A DNA stretch of 64,000 bases from Gentiana macrophylla (GCA_026214975.1 CM047817.1:62652407-62716406), one strand, 5' to 3'. Positions 46,110 to 58,681 are shown, numbered from the stretch's first letter. Notes: generated by a model not told the origin, from the letters alone. Numbers and translations: made by a program.

Positions 46110-46815
46110 TATACCTGGAGTGTGAATGACGGCATGCTCGTATCATGGCTCTCAGGAACCATGAATGAAGAAACTGTCAGCATGGTGTATGAGGAGGACT
46201 CAACTGCTTATCAAATCTAGAAGGCACTCGGTCAGCAATTGCTCCCCCACACTGTGGAAAAGGAAAGTAATTTAAAAAAGAATATGCTAATAGGATTAAA
46301 TAAAGGTACCAAATTAGTAGAAGAATATTTAAAAGAATTCAAAGATATTTATGATAACCTTGCTGCAATTAAGAAACCAATCTCTGATTTGGATAAAGTT
46401 TTTCAGTTTTCCAATGGTCTTGGTAATGATTATATGAACTTTAGAACTGCAATGCTCACAAAAGCTCTCTATCCTACTTTCAATGAGTTTATCATGGCAT
46501 TACAAGGCTATGAGCAAACGGTTAAAGCCCAGCAAACTGAACAGAAGTAATCAATGAATTAGAATCAGATCTTCTTCTCTCAAAGAGGAAGAGGAAGAGG
46601 TAGAAGATGAGGTGGCTGAACACTTTTTAATTCACAAGGATGTGGATTTGCTCAAGATTGACGTGGTGGAGCAAATTACCAACAACAACAGAAATTACAA
46701 GTAAAAGGAACGGAGGCAAAGACTGAGAATCAATCAAGACCCCCCACAAATTCTGACTCCTGAATAACCTTTCAGATCTGTGGAAGAGTTAATCACACGG
46801 CCATAGATTGTTGGT
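46110..46815 (+). pseudogene. Gag of copia element E
   Basis: Traces start with WSVNDGMLVSWLS, then an in-frame stop. An open stretch follows at 46239-46547 with LVEEYLKEFKDIYDNLAAI and a LDKVFQFSNGLGNDYMNFRT block, typical of copia Gag. After decayed sequence, a zinc knuckle relic CGRVNHTAIDC appears near 46780-46812, with the first C-x2-C partly preserved. Confidence 0.75.
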
Positions 46816-48300
46816 ATATATTTGACTATGCCTATCAATCTGAGGATGTCCCCAAGTCCTTGGCTATTATGCATCTCTCAGAAGGTCAAGATCCTAACTT
46901 CTATGCAGATACAAGTGCAACAGCACATATTACAAATGATGAAGGTAGGTTAATTTCGAAACACAGTATAATGGAATTGATAAAATTTATGTATGAAATG
47001 GTGAAATACTTGATATAACACACACAAGAGATGCTTATGTTGGTAAACTAAAATAAAGGATGTACAGGTAGTGCCCTCTCTTACAAAAAATTGATATCAG
47101 TTGGGAAATACACTTTAGATAATCAATGCACTTTTGAGTTTACTAATGACGGCATTGTTATTAAGGACCAAGGAAAGAGGATAGTGGCACAAGGACATAG
47201 AAAGGGAAAGCTGTATGCAGTGGATGAAGGCATTAGTGAGGCCATCAGTACAGTAAGAGTAGGAAAAGAAGCAGCATTTGTTTGGCATCAGAGTTGGGGC
47301 ACCCCAATGTCAAGGCTTTATCTGTTTTGAATAAAAAGTCCATTATAGACATTAGTAGTTGGATTTTAAAACCTGCCATTTGTGTTAGTTGCCAAATGGA
47401 AAAAATTTCTAAGCTTCCTTTTGATAAAAATAATAAAAGATCTATTTCTCCATTAGAAAAATACACCGTGACTTGTGGGGGGCCAGCACCCATAGCCTCA
47501 AATCAAGGCTATCAGTACTATGTAGTTTTTGTTGATGATTTCTCTCGTTTTACTTGGTTGTATCCACTCAAGAAAAAGTTTGATTTTTATGATTGCTTTC
47601 TAAGGTTTCAAAGATCGGTAGAAATCAACTAAACCATAAAGTAAAGATTTTTCAGTGTGATGGAGGTGGTGAGTTTAAATCCACACCTTTTCTGAATCAT
47701 TTATCAGAATGTGGAATTAGCCTAATCTCCTGCCCCCACACTCCAAAAAGGAATGGAGTAGCAGAGAGAAAGCACAAACATGTAGAAACTGGAGTCAGTC
47801 TAATGTTTCATGCCCACACACCTCAAATCCTATAGGTAGAAGCTTTCCAAACTGCTGTTTATCTGATATATAGGCTACCATCCTCAGTCCTTAAGGGTAT
47901 AACTCCTTACTACCAATTATTCCAAAGAGATCTTGATTACAGTGGCCTTAGGACCTTTGGATGCCAATGTTTCCCAACTCTTAGACACCATGGACAGTCA
48001 ATGGCAAAGAGAAGTGTTCCATATGTATTTCTAGGATACAGTCCTTCCCACAAAGGGTGCATGTTCCATGATCCACAAACAAAGTGAGTATATATTTCAA
48101 GACATGTAACAACGAATGTGCTAAAATATTAGCAGGTGTTGAAACTGCGGCAGTTAAGAAATTTCTTCCTTCCAAATAGGAACTAGTTGATCCCTGGTTC
48201 ACCATGAATATTTGATGAAGGGGTATTTCCATGTAATCCTTCTCCTATACCAAGTTCACAAACTGAGGCTGTGTATCTGCAACATCCTACCACTGATGAG
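46815..48300 (+). pseudogene. Protease and integrase of copia element E
   Basis: Protease: FYADTSATAHITND (about 46900-46940), where copia has DTGA. A pre-integrase domain follows with WHQSWG (near 47281), and in another frame HPNVKALSVL and CVSCQMEKISK (zinc-binding end). Integrase: first Asp in VFVDDFSRFTWLYPL (47527-47570), second in FQCDGGGEFKS (47650-47682), and Glu in NGVAERKHKH (47753-47781). The three catalytic residues survive, but at least two frame changes and several stops interrupt the domain. It continues as [10 protein letters not shown] to about 48090. Confidence 0.8.
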
Positions 48301-49045
48301 TGGCTTTTACCAAAGGCCATGAACACTTACCACAAGTAGCTAACCAAGACAAATCCAGAGATAAACATAGTTCTCCCTGTTGCACAGACACAAATACAGA
48401 AACTATGATCCCTATAGTACAAGCTGAGACAGTTGATGAAACACAAACAGAACCTACCCATAAGGGGCATCATCAAATCCTAAAAGAAGAAGAAGATCAT
48501 GAACATGTAATTATTCCAGAAATACAAGAAGACCTAGGAGAATTACCTGTATCAGACTCTGAAGAAGCACAGCCTGAACGAATACCTCTTAGACTTATAA
48601 GGGATAAGAGATCCCCTACCCATTTGAAAGACTATGCTATGAATACAGAAGACTTTGTATTACACCTGAACCAAAATGAACCTGAATGAATTAAGGCAAT
48701 GAAGGAGGAAATGGATACCTTGGCCAGTAATAACACATGGATCTTAATCCCTAAGCCCTCAAATGGTAATATCATCGGTTCAAAGTGGGTGTACAAGGTT
48801 AAAACAAGGAAGACGGCAGCCTTGAAAGATACAAAGCCAGGCTAGTAGCTTAAGGCTATTCACAACAATCAGGGGTGGACTACCAAGAAACCTTTAGTCC
48901 TATAATTAAGCCCACTACAATCAGACCGGTCTTGGCCTTAGCTGTGTCTAAGGGTTGGATTATGAAACAATTAGATGTCAAAAATGCCTTTTTGCATGGG
49001 CATCTCAAGAAATTGGTGTATATGGAACAACCACATGATTTTTTT
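48300..49045 (+). pseudogene. Linker and N-terminal reverse transcriptase of copia element E
   Basis: An acidic linker (48300-48680) leads through PTHLKDY into KAMKEEMDTLASNNTWILIP and GSKWVYKVK, the conserved start of copia reverse transcriptase. Frame changes near 48815 and 48850 follow. Beyond them lie [17 protein letters not shown] and [13 protein letters not shown], then MEQPHDF at the insertion point of the solo LTR. Confidence 0.8.
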
Positions 49046-50328
49046 TGAAATAGTGTCCTAAACCCAATCGGGTTGGACCGGATCCGACCGGGTCGGGTCA
49101 TTTCTACTATTTCTTTATGTTTTTGCATATGTTAAATGGCTTTTCTGTTATTATATATTTGTTCATTTAATGGACCAATTACGATATTGTTAAATGATAA
49201 TGTCCCTAGTGTCAAGCTGTGAAAGAGAAATCATGATAGTGATTATGGTTGATGAGATCTCGACTCACTTTAATAAGTTTGATACTTAAATGTCTCTAGT
49301 CGTAAGTACTGTCAAACATGACATTGATAGTATGATTAGACAAACACGTATGTTTCTATCTTATTGAAGGTAGGGATAGATAGCATCTAACAAAGTGTAT
49401 GGACAATTGTTCTGTACGTGGACGTGTATTAGATTTTGGGTACGTTAGACTGGACCACTTACATTAAGTGTCGCAGTATGTGGCAATTGTGTAATTATTC
49501 TGAGACCGGAGTCTTCATGGCATCACAGTGTGGATTGTCATTCTTTGACACTATTGAGGTTTCCCCTAGCCATGGGGCGATCATGCGGTAGTGCTCGGGT
49601 ATGATATTGAAGCATGCGTAGGATACCTGTTTGCTCATCCGGAAATTGCGTATCCTATAATTAGGAGTGAATATCTGAAACGGCCTTCTTATAAGGAATG
49701 TCTAGCTCTCGTAAATCTTTGTAAAGTGGATGTAAATGAGTTACTTCAAAAGAGCATGATATCCAGATTATAAGATACGGTTGTTGATGTATAGACACTC
49801 GACGTACAACCGTATGGATTTTATTACAGCGATAGGATTCTATTTACACAGTAACCGTTTCACATGAAAGGTAGTAGTCATTGAATTTGACTCTTCCGAT
49901 GATTATGGGTCGTGGACGTGTTGCTAGATGCTATCCATGATCGTTAGGTATGAAGGGCATTTTCGTAATTGCACTTTGTGACTACGGCCAACATATTTGA
50001 AAGCCTACCGTGTCACACACATAAGAATATCTAGCCAGATTAAAATGAGGTTATAGCGATAACCAAGTAAGGAAAGTTTATCTCGACGATAAAGTGTTAT
50101 AGTGGTAAATTAATATGGTAGTATTTATTTATTATGAATAAATTAAATACAAGATATTAATTGTATTGATTAATTTAAAAATATTCCGGATGCCAATTAA
50201 TGGCATATTGGGCGAAATATATTGTGTATATGATACACATGGATTTTGCAAATTAATCATATAATTATATTAATTGATTAAACACACACACACACACACA
50301 TTACACACACACACATACATATAATATA

Positions 50329-50377
<49 letters not shown>

Positions 50378-51054
50378 GTGTGTGTGTGTGTGTGTGTGTG
50401 GCACCATTTTAGTGTATTAAGATACACTCGTGTTGTGCAAATTAATTAATAGTATTACGATATATTAATATTATATATTAATATAGTTGCATAAATTGAT
50501 TTATGGTAATAAGATAAATATATATATTCAATATAAGATATTGTCAATATATATCTTAGAAAATTATTTAATATAAGATATTAGATATTAATGAGATAAA
50601 TCAATCAAATATATTTTTCTTATTTTATTAGTAAAAAGTTTTATTCATCCCCAACCTACTAGGTGGCTCCATATACAACTATATATATAGTGTGGGTGTC
50701 AAGCTCTTTTGTATCACAATTACAAGTCTTATTTTCTATGAGAAAATTAAGAGAGCTTCCTAGAGAGAGATTTTGAAAGAGAGAAAAGACCGGTCTAGCA
50801 ATCGGATTTTTGTAGTAGCTATCCAAGAAGGATTCCGGCGAAGTGCTCGTGTGGATATTGATAGAGGCTGGACATATGGATGGCTTGCACACACTACTAC
50901 TCACCCCAGATAGTCAAAGCATCGATCTCTTAGATCAAACGAGGTAATCACCGTCTACTAACTTAACGTGTTTATTGCATTAAACGAAGTCGATCCTTGG
51001 TTAAAAGAAAATAAATTTTAAATTCCACTACGTTTCCGCATTGATTTCCTAACA
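49046..51054 (+). repeat. Solo LTR of the G copia family inside element E
   Basis: About 2.0 kb, from TGAAATAGTGTCC to TTCCTAACA, collinear with the G LTRs but clearly more diverged. It interrupts the reverse transcriptase of E between MEQPHDF and FTDGKLLGHV. No internal region or second LTR exists, so it arose by LTR-LTR recombination. Flanking five-mers do not match (TTTTT and GGGTT); the left end seems damaged by a T-run. It has the CA end that G lacks. Confidence 0.85.
50282..50400. repeat. Compound (CA)n-(TA)n-(TG)n microsatellite in the solo LTR
   Basis: CA repeats, a TA block of about 40 bp and TG repeats, arranged so that the two ends are complementary. The G LTRs have only a short TATATGATATACATG segment here, so the expansion is specific to this copy. 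Confidence 0.9.
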
Positions 51055-52142
51055 GGGTTCACAGATGGGAAGCTGTTGGGTCATGTATGCCTATTATAGA
51101 GGTCTCTCCATGTCCTTAAACGAGCCCCTAGGGCTTGGTTTGACATGTTGTCTCAATACTTCCTATAGATAGACTTCTGTTGCAGCAGATCAGACTCTTA
51201 TATGTTTGTATTCAGAACAACAACAGTAAATGTGGTTCTGCTCAGTTATGTTGATGACATTATAGTCATAGGAAATAGCCCTGATTTCATTGTTGCACTG
51301 ATACACAAGTTAGGCCAAGAATTTACCTTAAAGGACTTAGGGTCTCTCAAGTGTTTCCTAGGAATTGAAGTTAAGACTACTTTAGCATGGATCTTTCTTA
51401 CTCAACACAAGTATGCTAATGCTCTCTTAGACAGAACCAACATGCTAGATTGCTTTTCTATTGCCACTACTATGGTTTCTTAAGACTCGTGCCAAGCCTT
51501 CGATGATGATTTGTTTGATGCTTTTACTTATAGAAGTATACTTGGGGCCCTACAATACTTGACCTTTACCAGACCTGATATCACATATGCTGTCAACCGT
51601 GTCAGACAGTACTTTTCTAGTCCTACTGTTGGTAATTTCAAGGAAGTGAAACGAATTCTCAGATTCGTTATTTGGCTCAAAGTCCTATCTCTCTATGGGC
51701 CTACAGTGATGCTGATTGGGCGGGGTGTCCTATTACTAGGCGAAGGACTAATGGCTTAATTATGTGTTTTCCTTGGGGCCAATTGTATCTCTTGGAGCTC
51801 CAAGAAACAAGCCATAGTGGCAAGGTCCAGCTCAGAATCTGAGTAAAGATCCATGGCATCAGCTACATCTTTCGGGATCTTGGGTTCTCTTTATCTCGTC
51901 CCCCTACATCTTTTGTGTGATAATCTAAGTGCTTTATATTTAACTGTGAATCCTATGTTTCACTCACGCACCAAGCATTTTAAATTAGATTTTCATTTCG
52001 TTCATGAAAAGGTCACAGTTCATTAGTTAGTCACTCGGTTCGTTCCATCTATTAAGCAGCTAGCAGACATTCTTACTAAGCCGTTACAGCGGGATCGGTT
52101 TCTTTCTAGTTCTAGGTCCATTCTGTTTCCCACGCTTCATTG
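51055..52142 (+). pseudogene. C-terminal reverse transcriptase and RNase H of copia element E
   Basis: After the solo LTR the domain resumes with LKRAPRAWFDML. The active site YVDD (SYVDDIIVIGNS, 51244-51280) lies in an open stretch 51202-51483. YRSILGALQYLTFTRPDITY follows at 51511-51759. RNase H traces are YSDADWAGCPITRRRTNG, SSSESE and [13 protein letters not shown], and pol ends with QLADILTKPLQRDRF, the usual copia terminus. Stops and frame changes occur throughout. Confidence 0.82.
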
Positions 52143-52151
52143 AGGGAGGAT

Positions 52152-52527
52152 GATAAGATATCTACACATTTATCTTTATCTACTAAAGATGAGATAAAGT
52201 TAAAGCTTTTACCTAAAGATAAGAAGACAGCAAGATCTGGTGAGCAACAAGACTCTTGAAGGCATACCTGGAATATTTGAACAACAGAAGATAAACATCA
52301 GAAGTTAGAGGATGGACGTAGTTTGAATTATTTGAGTTTTGTAATTTTCGATTTTCTGAAGTTTATCCCTAATTTGGGGCAATTAGGGTTTATCTAGTTT
52401 TACCTATTTTCACTATATAAGTGAAGGTTGTAATTCAAAAAACATCAATGCAATAAATTATTATTTTCTTCGGTACTCTAAACTTCTTTAGTCTTCCCCT
52501 CTCTTGCTCTTTGATGCGGTGGTTTCA
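52152..52527 (+). repeat. 3' LTR of copia element E (right end approximate)
   Basis: Begins TGATAAGATATC after the purine tract. A TATA-like box (CACTATATAAGTG, near 52419-52431) and a polyadenylation-like signal (CAATAAAT, near 52450) are present. The end is put at GGTTTCA before an exon-like host sequence. No second LTR is available. Confidence 0.55.
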
Positions 52528-52529
52528 GC

Positions 52530-52690
52530 CTTACTAACTGAGCCAGCATGGTCATCTTCATCTTCTCTCTTCTTCATCAAAGTCATCTTCTTTGTTGTCT
52601 TCTGGCTCAAAATCACCAGCATCCTCGTCTAATTCATCATTAGGTTCTGGTTGATAAGGTACTCTGTCCCCAAGCCCTCCTACAATGGAA
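52530..52690 (-). pseudogene. Exon-like fragment with an acidic tail, host gene unknown
   Basis: On the minus strand a splice acceptor-like sequence (TTCCATTGTAG, ending near 52682) precedes GGLGDRVPYQPEPNDELDED, then further acidic residues and a stop. A one-base shift near 52565 would extend the acidic region (EDEDDHAGSVSKAETT) towards the end of the copia LTR. It may be the last exon of a host gene cut by element E. I do not recognise the protein. Confidence 0.35.
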
Positions 52691-52749
52691 GATGATAACA
52701 GCCAAAACAACTCATATGATAAGCACTCAACAGTGTAGACAAATTCCAT

Positions 52750-53870
52750 CAGCCAGATTGGAAGGCAACAGTCGAAAATTCAGTCAACATATGAGAATGT
52801 GTATATGTGTATACTTATATATGAAATATCAACCTATGAAGAAAGAATTTGTACATGAATATATTGAGACAGTTACAGAAAAGAGTTCAAATGATTAGGC
52901 GATCAAACCAATTGGGTGTGGTGGTTTTTTTTTCCTTGGAAAAGCAATCTTATTTGACCAACCGCTGCAATCTGGTTACGCTATGCATGAGATCAAGAAT
53001 GAGGCTTTACAGCCGACTAACACACCTCATTTGGCACTTTACCAACAACAAGAAACATTGGGAAAGAGAAATGTAACTAATTCATGAACAGTTGAACCAT
53101 AAGAGAATCCAGCATGCTCGACTCAATATGATAAGATCATATTTAGCAGTTGAACAAGAATAGAATGTAATGTACGTTACTCCCAAATAATTAAAAAAAT
53201 CCCCCAAAGTCAGGCAATAATCCTTGTAACTACTTTTGTTCTTAAAAGAAACTTTTTAGTAGTTAAAGAAATGACAACCCCACTCAAAAAGAATTAGAAT
53301 TGAAATGATGGGAATCCAATGCACCCACAAGACTATAAGTCTATAATCATTACTGCCATGAATTTCAAGACAATGTTCATAAGACCCAGCTACTAGATAA
53401 TAGAAGCAGCACGCCGAAAAATATGCCAAAAATTAGACGCAAAACGTGCTTCAGCAAAAAAACCCAGCAGATTAGGAAAAAAAAAAACTTAAGACCGAAG
53501 ACTTGTTTCACCGGAGACCTAATACAGAAATGAAGCTATCACCAAAAAATGTTGAGAATTTTTGAATTTTAATCACAAAATTGCTCTTGAGCTGCAGCGT
53601 CGGTTAGGGTATAGAAGAAGAAGGGGCGTGGAAGTTTCTTCCCCCACTTGAGAAAAGGGGAATAATTTCAGGCCGTTGAATTAATTTTTTCACATGGATT
53701 GATGACTTGGCAGACTATCCAACGGTTGAGAATATAAATGTTTGAATTCTTTTCCCTGGCTTTGCATCAACATTATGTTAAAAAATGAAATTGATTTAAC
53801 GAAATATGTATACATGAGTATCATACAATGGATTGGGCCATTTCGGTCATTTCAGTTTTCAGTTGGGGTT
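52750..53870. other. Unassigned low-copy-looking sequence
   Basis: No reading frame longer than 75 codons and no transposon signature. About 53580-53720 resembles a plant 5' region on the minus strand (GGCCGTTGAATT-type and CCAACGGTTGAG sequence). It could be intron and promoter of the gene whose last exon is at 52530-52690, but this is not supported further. Confidence 0.3.
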
Positions 53871-54540
53871 GATCACACATAATTCGACGTTTGTCGAGGT
53901 TCGGTCAAGGCACTTATGGTGACATAATTCGACGTTGGATCGAGATTCGATCAAGACGTTTACTGTGTTCGGGACTGATCGCACATAATCCGACGTTAGA
54001 TCAAGTATCGGTCAAGACGATTACTGTGCTCAGGGTTTATCATACATAGTCTGACATTAAATCGAGGTTTGGTCCAAGCGATTATTGTGCTTGGGGTTGA
54101 TCACACATAATCTGACGTTGGATCGAGGTTCGGTCACGGAAATTACTGTGATCTGGGTTGATTACACATAAGTCGACTTTAGATCGAGGTCCGATCAAGG
54201 AGACTACTATGCTCGGGCTTGATCACACACATAATCCAACATTCGATCGATGATCGATCAAGGCAATTATTGTGCTCGGGGTTGATCACACATAATCTGA
54301 CGTTGGATCGAGGTTCGGTCATGACGATTACTATGCTCGGGGTTGATCACACATAATCTGATGTTGGGTAGAGGTTCGGTCATGGCAATTACTGTAATGT
54401 GGGTTGATCACTCATAAGTCGATGTTACATCGAGGATCTGTCAAGGCGATTACTGTGCTATGGTTTATCACGCATAATCCGACGTTAGAACGATGTTCGG
54501 TCAAGGCGTTTACTGTGATTCGGGTTGATCCCAAGAATTC
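53871..54540. repeat. Minisatellite, about 11 units of 61 bp
   Basis: Units start at GATCACACATAA-type sequence near 53871, 53921 (short unit), 53977, 54038, 54099, 54160, 54221, 54284, 54345, 54406, 54467 and 54528. Most are 61 bp apart. A unit reads roughly GATCACACATAATCTGACGT, TGGATCGAGGTTCGGTCA, AGGCGATTACTGTGCTCGGGGTT. Units differ by 10-20%. Confidence 0.9.
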
Positions 54541-54543
54541 AAT

Positions 54544-54672
<129 letters not shown>

Positions 54673-54789
54673 ATATATTATTTAGTATATAATATGGATA
54701 TTTTCAACAAGTATTAAATCCATATTTTGTAGTATGAAACTTCTATCAACTCATTACAACTCTTGATAATAACATAGTTACCGTCATTT

Positions 54790-55438
54790 AAGTGCTTACT
54801 ACGATGCTTTGTCTGATGATCATGATGTGCCCCCGGTAGATTATACAGTTTAAGTAGATAGACTTGAAAATTTATTAAACACTTTGTATGTTGAATATGA
54901 GAGTAGATATGGAATGAGAAACGACGCTTCCCAATCCATCCGCAAGTGCTTCTACTAACCCTGCAAGTGTCCTACGGGGAATTCAAAAAGTTCTGGAAAA
55001 AAATAAATTCGAAACGACAGAAGGAGGCGACAGCGTCATCCGGTCAACGTACAGAGATATCCAAATATTTAAACACAACATTTGAAGTGTGTTAAACCGG
55101 TACCTATGATTTAACTTCGACTTATTGAAGTGGTGGAAGAGACATGCTAAAGATTTTCCAGTGCTAACAATGTCGGCAACCGAGTTTTTAGGTTGCCCTG
55201 TTTCAACCGTCACTGTTGAACGAGCTTTCAGCATGGCAGGAAATGTGGTTACAGATAGAAGATGGCGCTTCATCCTACCACTTTAAAGAAGAAAATGTGT
55301 TGTCAAGATTGGGTACGAGCCGAGAAGATGATGAAAGACATTGAGTCAGAAGGTGAGTCACAGTTCGAAGTCGGTGACACTGAAACTTCTGGAGGAGAAA
55401 GCGCTCGAAATAACGACATCGATAATTTTGAAGATTAA
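54790..55438 (+). pseudogene. hAT transposase, C-terminal fragment with dimerisation domain
   Basis: hAT transposases cut and paste DNA transposons. The C-terminal dimerisation domain is clear: NFDLLKWWKRHAKDFPVLTM, then EFLGCPVSTVTVERAFSMAG (about 55110-55272), matching the WW-K and 'PxSTVxxExAFS' signature. After a frame change, PTTLKKKMCCQDW leads to an acidic tail ending NNDIDNFED and a stop at 55436-55438. Upstream, 54790-55110 keeps YYDALSDDHDVPPVDYTV and TNPASVLRGIQKVLEKNKFE in changing frames. The catalytic core and BED zinc finger are absent. Confidence 0.8.
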
Positions 55439-55489
55439 AGGTACGTAATTTATATCTTACTTATATATTTGTTACAATTTATAAAAAAA

Positions 55490-56050
55490 AAACTATTAAA
55501 ACCTATAAGAAACTATTAAAAACCCATAAAAAAAATACTATAAAAGACTACCAAAATAAATAAATAAAATAAACCTATATAAACTATAAAAACCTATAAA
55601 AAGACTATAAAAGACTATAAAAAAAACTATATGAACCTATAAAAAACCATAAAAACACTATACAAACCTAAAAAAATTATAAACAAGTATAAGAAACTAT
55701 GAAAAAACTATAATTAAAAAACTATAAAAACCGAAAAAGAACCATAAAAATACTATAACAGACTACAAAAAAACCTGTAGAAACTATAAAAACCTATAAA
55801 ACACTACAAAAAAACTATTAAAAAAAACTATAAATACCTATAAAAAAAACCATAAAAACAATATACAAACCAAAAAAATTATAAAGAACTATAAGAAACT
55901 ATAAAATACTATGAAAAAACCATAAAAACTATATACAACACTATAAAAAAACTATAAAAACCTAAAAAAGCCATAAAAAAAACTATAAAAGACTACAAAA
56001 ACAAAACAATAAAAAAAACATATAAATACTATAAAATAAGATAGAAAAAA
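55490..56050. repeat. A-rich degenerate tandem repeat (ACTATAAAAACCTATAAAAA type)
   Basis: Dozens of short ACTATAAA and CCTATAAA words with A runs between them, directly after the hAT transposase fragment. No coding content. Confidence 0.85.
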
Positions 56051-56063
56051 TCACATATATAAA

Positions 56064-57050
56064 CACAATATGTCTTTCATAATATTTAATAAAACAACAT
56101 TTTTAATCAACTTATACTTTAAACCGACTAAAAAAACAATAAAATACAATGAAAAAAGTACATAAACAATAAAAAAAAAACTATAAAAACCTATTAAAAA
56201 AAACTATAAAAGACTAAAAAATGATAAGAACTATGTTCGCTTTGATTTTTTTATATGTGTCGTGCCTACGACACGATTACATATAAAAGATACGTAGGCA
56301 ACCAAATTTCCAGTACAAGCGTTAATAACATAATTTGCATATAAGAAAAATAACACAATATGTCTCACGTAATATTTAATAAAACAACATTTTTAATCAA
56401 CTTATACTTAAAACCGCCTAAAAAACTATAAGAAACTATGACAAAAGTATATAAACTCTAAAAAAAAAATATAAAAACCTATAAAAAAAAACTATAAAAG
56501 ACTAAAAAAACCATAAGAACTATGTTCGTTTTGATTTTTTTACATGTGTTGTGCCTTCGACATGATTATATATAAAAGATACGTAGGCAATCGAATGTCA
56601 GGTACAAGCATTAATAACATGATTTACATATAAGAAAAATAACACAATAAATCTCACGTAATTTTTAATAAAAAAATATTTTTAATCAACTTATACTTAA
56701 AACCAACAAAAAAAACTATAAGAAACTATAAAATACTATGAAAAAACTATATAAACTATAACCAAATAAAAAAACTATAAAAACCTATAAAAAAAAACTA
56801 TAAAAGACTAAAAAACCATAAGAACTACGTTTTATTTGATTTTTTTATATGTATCGTGCCTCCGACACGATTACATATAAATGATACGTAGACAACCGAA
56901 TTTCCAGTACAAGCGTTGAAAAAATAACATAATTTACATATAAAAAATAACACAATATTAATATTATATTTAATAAAACAACATTTATAATCAAATTATA
57001 TTTAAAGCCGAATAAAAAAAACTATTTATAAAAAACTATAAATTACATTC
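56064..57050. repeat. Tandem repeats of about 290-310 bp (three full units and part of a fourth)
   Basis: Units start at CACAATATGTCT-type sequence near 56064, 56352, 56643 and 56950. Each contains TTTTTAATCAACTTATACT, the A-rich words of the preceding block and a short inverted repeat. The first unit has GTGTCGT-GCCT-ACGACAC (56257-56274, perfect 7-bp stem). Units 2 and 3 have one or more mismatches in the stem. Confidence 0.85.
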
Positions 57051-58018
57051 GCTTTGGTTACTTTATATTACATTCAAATTTAATTAATAGTAATTTTTAT
57101 TATATTGAAAAAGAATGAGTATTTTCTGAGAATGTAAAAAATAAAAAAATAAAAAAATTTAAAATCGTGATCTGAACCGGAAATAAACTGTGTGAACCGC
57201 AGGTTCTGAACTTTAATCGCCGGTTCATGTGATGCTTGATTCAGAAACCGCACAAACGAAAAAAAAAATGGCTGTCCGATTCGGTTCCGGTTTGGTTCAC
57301 TCATTTGGCCAGGTTTAGGAAGGGGAGTGGGAGTGGGAGTGGGTGGTGGGATTGTACCCTTACAAAAGAAAATAATATTTTGGGTTTTGGGGTTTGGAGT
57401 CCAGCAAGTTGGACATTATTATCATCATGTGGTAAGCTTTCAATTTTGGACATATATCGGCACCGAAATTTCCTTGGACCTTGGCTATAATGTCTGTCAT
57501 CGCTAGCTAAAGGAAAACGAAAGCAACTCGTCAACATATTATATATCTTGTTAATTACAAAAATGTAGACACACGTTTATATTCAACAATGTCGGTGTCA
57601 AATTCTATGTAATAATTGCATTTAAAATTATGCTTGGAAAGCATTCCGTGGCAATTAATTAGCTTTTCTGAAATATTTTTTAAATGTTATTATTTTAAGA
57701 TATACTACCCAAATATTTTACTTTTAAGGTATATTTTATCAAGTTTCCTAAAATTCGAAGTGGGAGTTGATCCTCTGATGTCCTAATACATCACAACACT
57801 TGATGCGTTAAGGGAGGGAGGGGTAAAATTTATGATATGTAATTGAAAAGAAAAGAAAAAAACATGAAACAACTGATTTATAAGGTACAACAACATTCAC
57901 TGCAATGGGGTAACAACAGAGGATCCAAATTCGTAGTTAAAGAGTCTGAAAGTACATAATGTGGGGACAAGAACGTGTACAATTGTATGTGTGTCAAACT
58001 AATCCAACAAGAATGATG
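57051..58018. other. Unassigned sequence after the tandem repeats
   Basis: Contains ACCGG/CCGGTTC words near 57170-57300, short GGGAGTG repeats near 57320 and A/T-rich sequence. No gene is recognised. CAGAT at 58019-58023 is the left target duplication of element C. Confidence 0.4.
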
Positions 58019-58023
58019 CAGAT

Positions 58024-58681
58024 TGACGATGCTGGAAACCGTCTAAGAATCAATGCAGGTCAATTCCCTTTGTAATAAAGATCTTAAACCCTAGAACCCT
58101 AATTTGTATGAGAGTGGGACGTGTTTGTTATGTGTTTTTAGACTGAGCTCGTGAGTTATTTCTCCCGAGTTGCCTACGTATCCAATAGCTTAATTGGAAT
58201 CAAGTCATTTGTAGTTCTTTAGGGTTGCTTATATAGGAGGCGTCTTGCCCTAATTCTTGCTTTGCAAATATTATCATTTATTATTATTCCCTAAGGATAT
58301 ACACGCATTAATCCATATGATTTAGAGATAATTATAAACATATTTATCATCAAGATTAGAATCTTTATGATTGAGGATTCTTTCCTTATTTATATCTAGA
58401 AATCTCGCAAGTGGAATAACAAATGGGTTGTCTTTGGCGTCTGTGTTCAAATTTCCCTTGGCCACTATGGCCGATCTGAGCAGTTCCTCTTTGTCATACC
58501 TAATCCATCATGCGGTGGCTGGAGGAGGAACATATGCCGATCTCCTACCTGGGGTAAAGGACCTGCCTTGGGGTATGTCTCTAGGGCACCTGGCCCACAA
58601 TGCCCTATACTTAGAGGGCTGATCATTTATTACATGTCTCACAAAGATGACAGGTGGCACAGTTCAAGTCAGCTTTCATCA
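58024..58681 (-). repeat. 3' LTR of element C
   Basis: On the minus strand TGATGAAAGC...GCATCGTCA, with a TATA box CCTATATAAGC (about 58238-58228). The purine tract GGTGGGCTTA lies just inside (58691-58682). Confidence 0.9.

Larger units (their letters stand above)
46110..52527 (+). mobile_element. Decayed Ty1/copia element (E), 5'-truncated, split by a solo LTR
   Basis: The order Gag, zinc knuckle, protease, integrase, reverse transcriptase, RNase H is the copia order, on the plus strand. A purine tract (GAGGGAGGATGA) follows the end of pol at 52142, and a 3' LTR-like block begins at TGATAAGATATC. No 5' LTR is found before the Gag trace at 46110. The G-family solo LTR sits inside the reverse transcriptase. 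Frame changes and stops are numerous, so this is an old copy. Confidence 0.8.

Noticed and set aside
49041..51059. Target duplication around the solo LTR
   Set aside because: The flanks TTTTT and GGGTT do not match; the left side seems altered by a T-run, so none is claimed.
53871..54540. Possible CRISPR array with 61-bp period
   Set aside because: The whole 61-bp unit is repeated, with no unique spacers, so it is a minisatellite.
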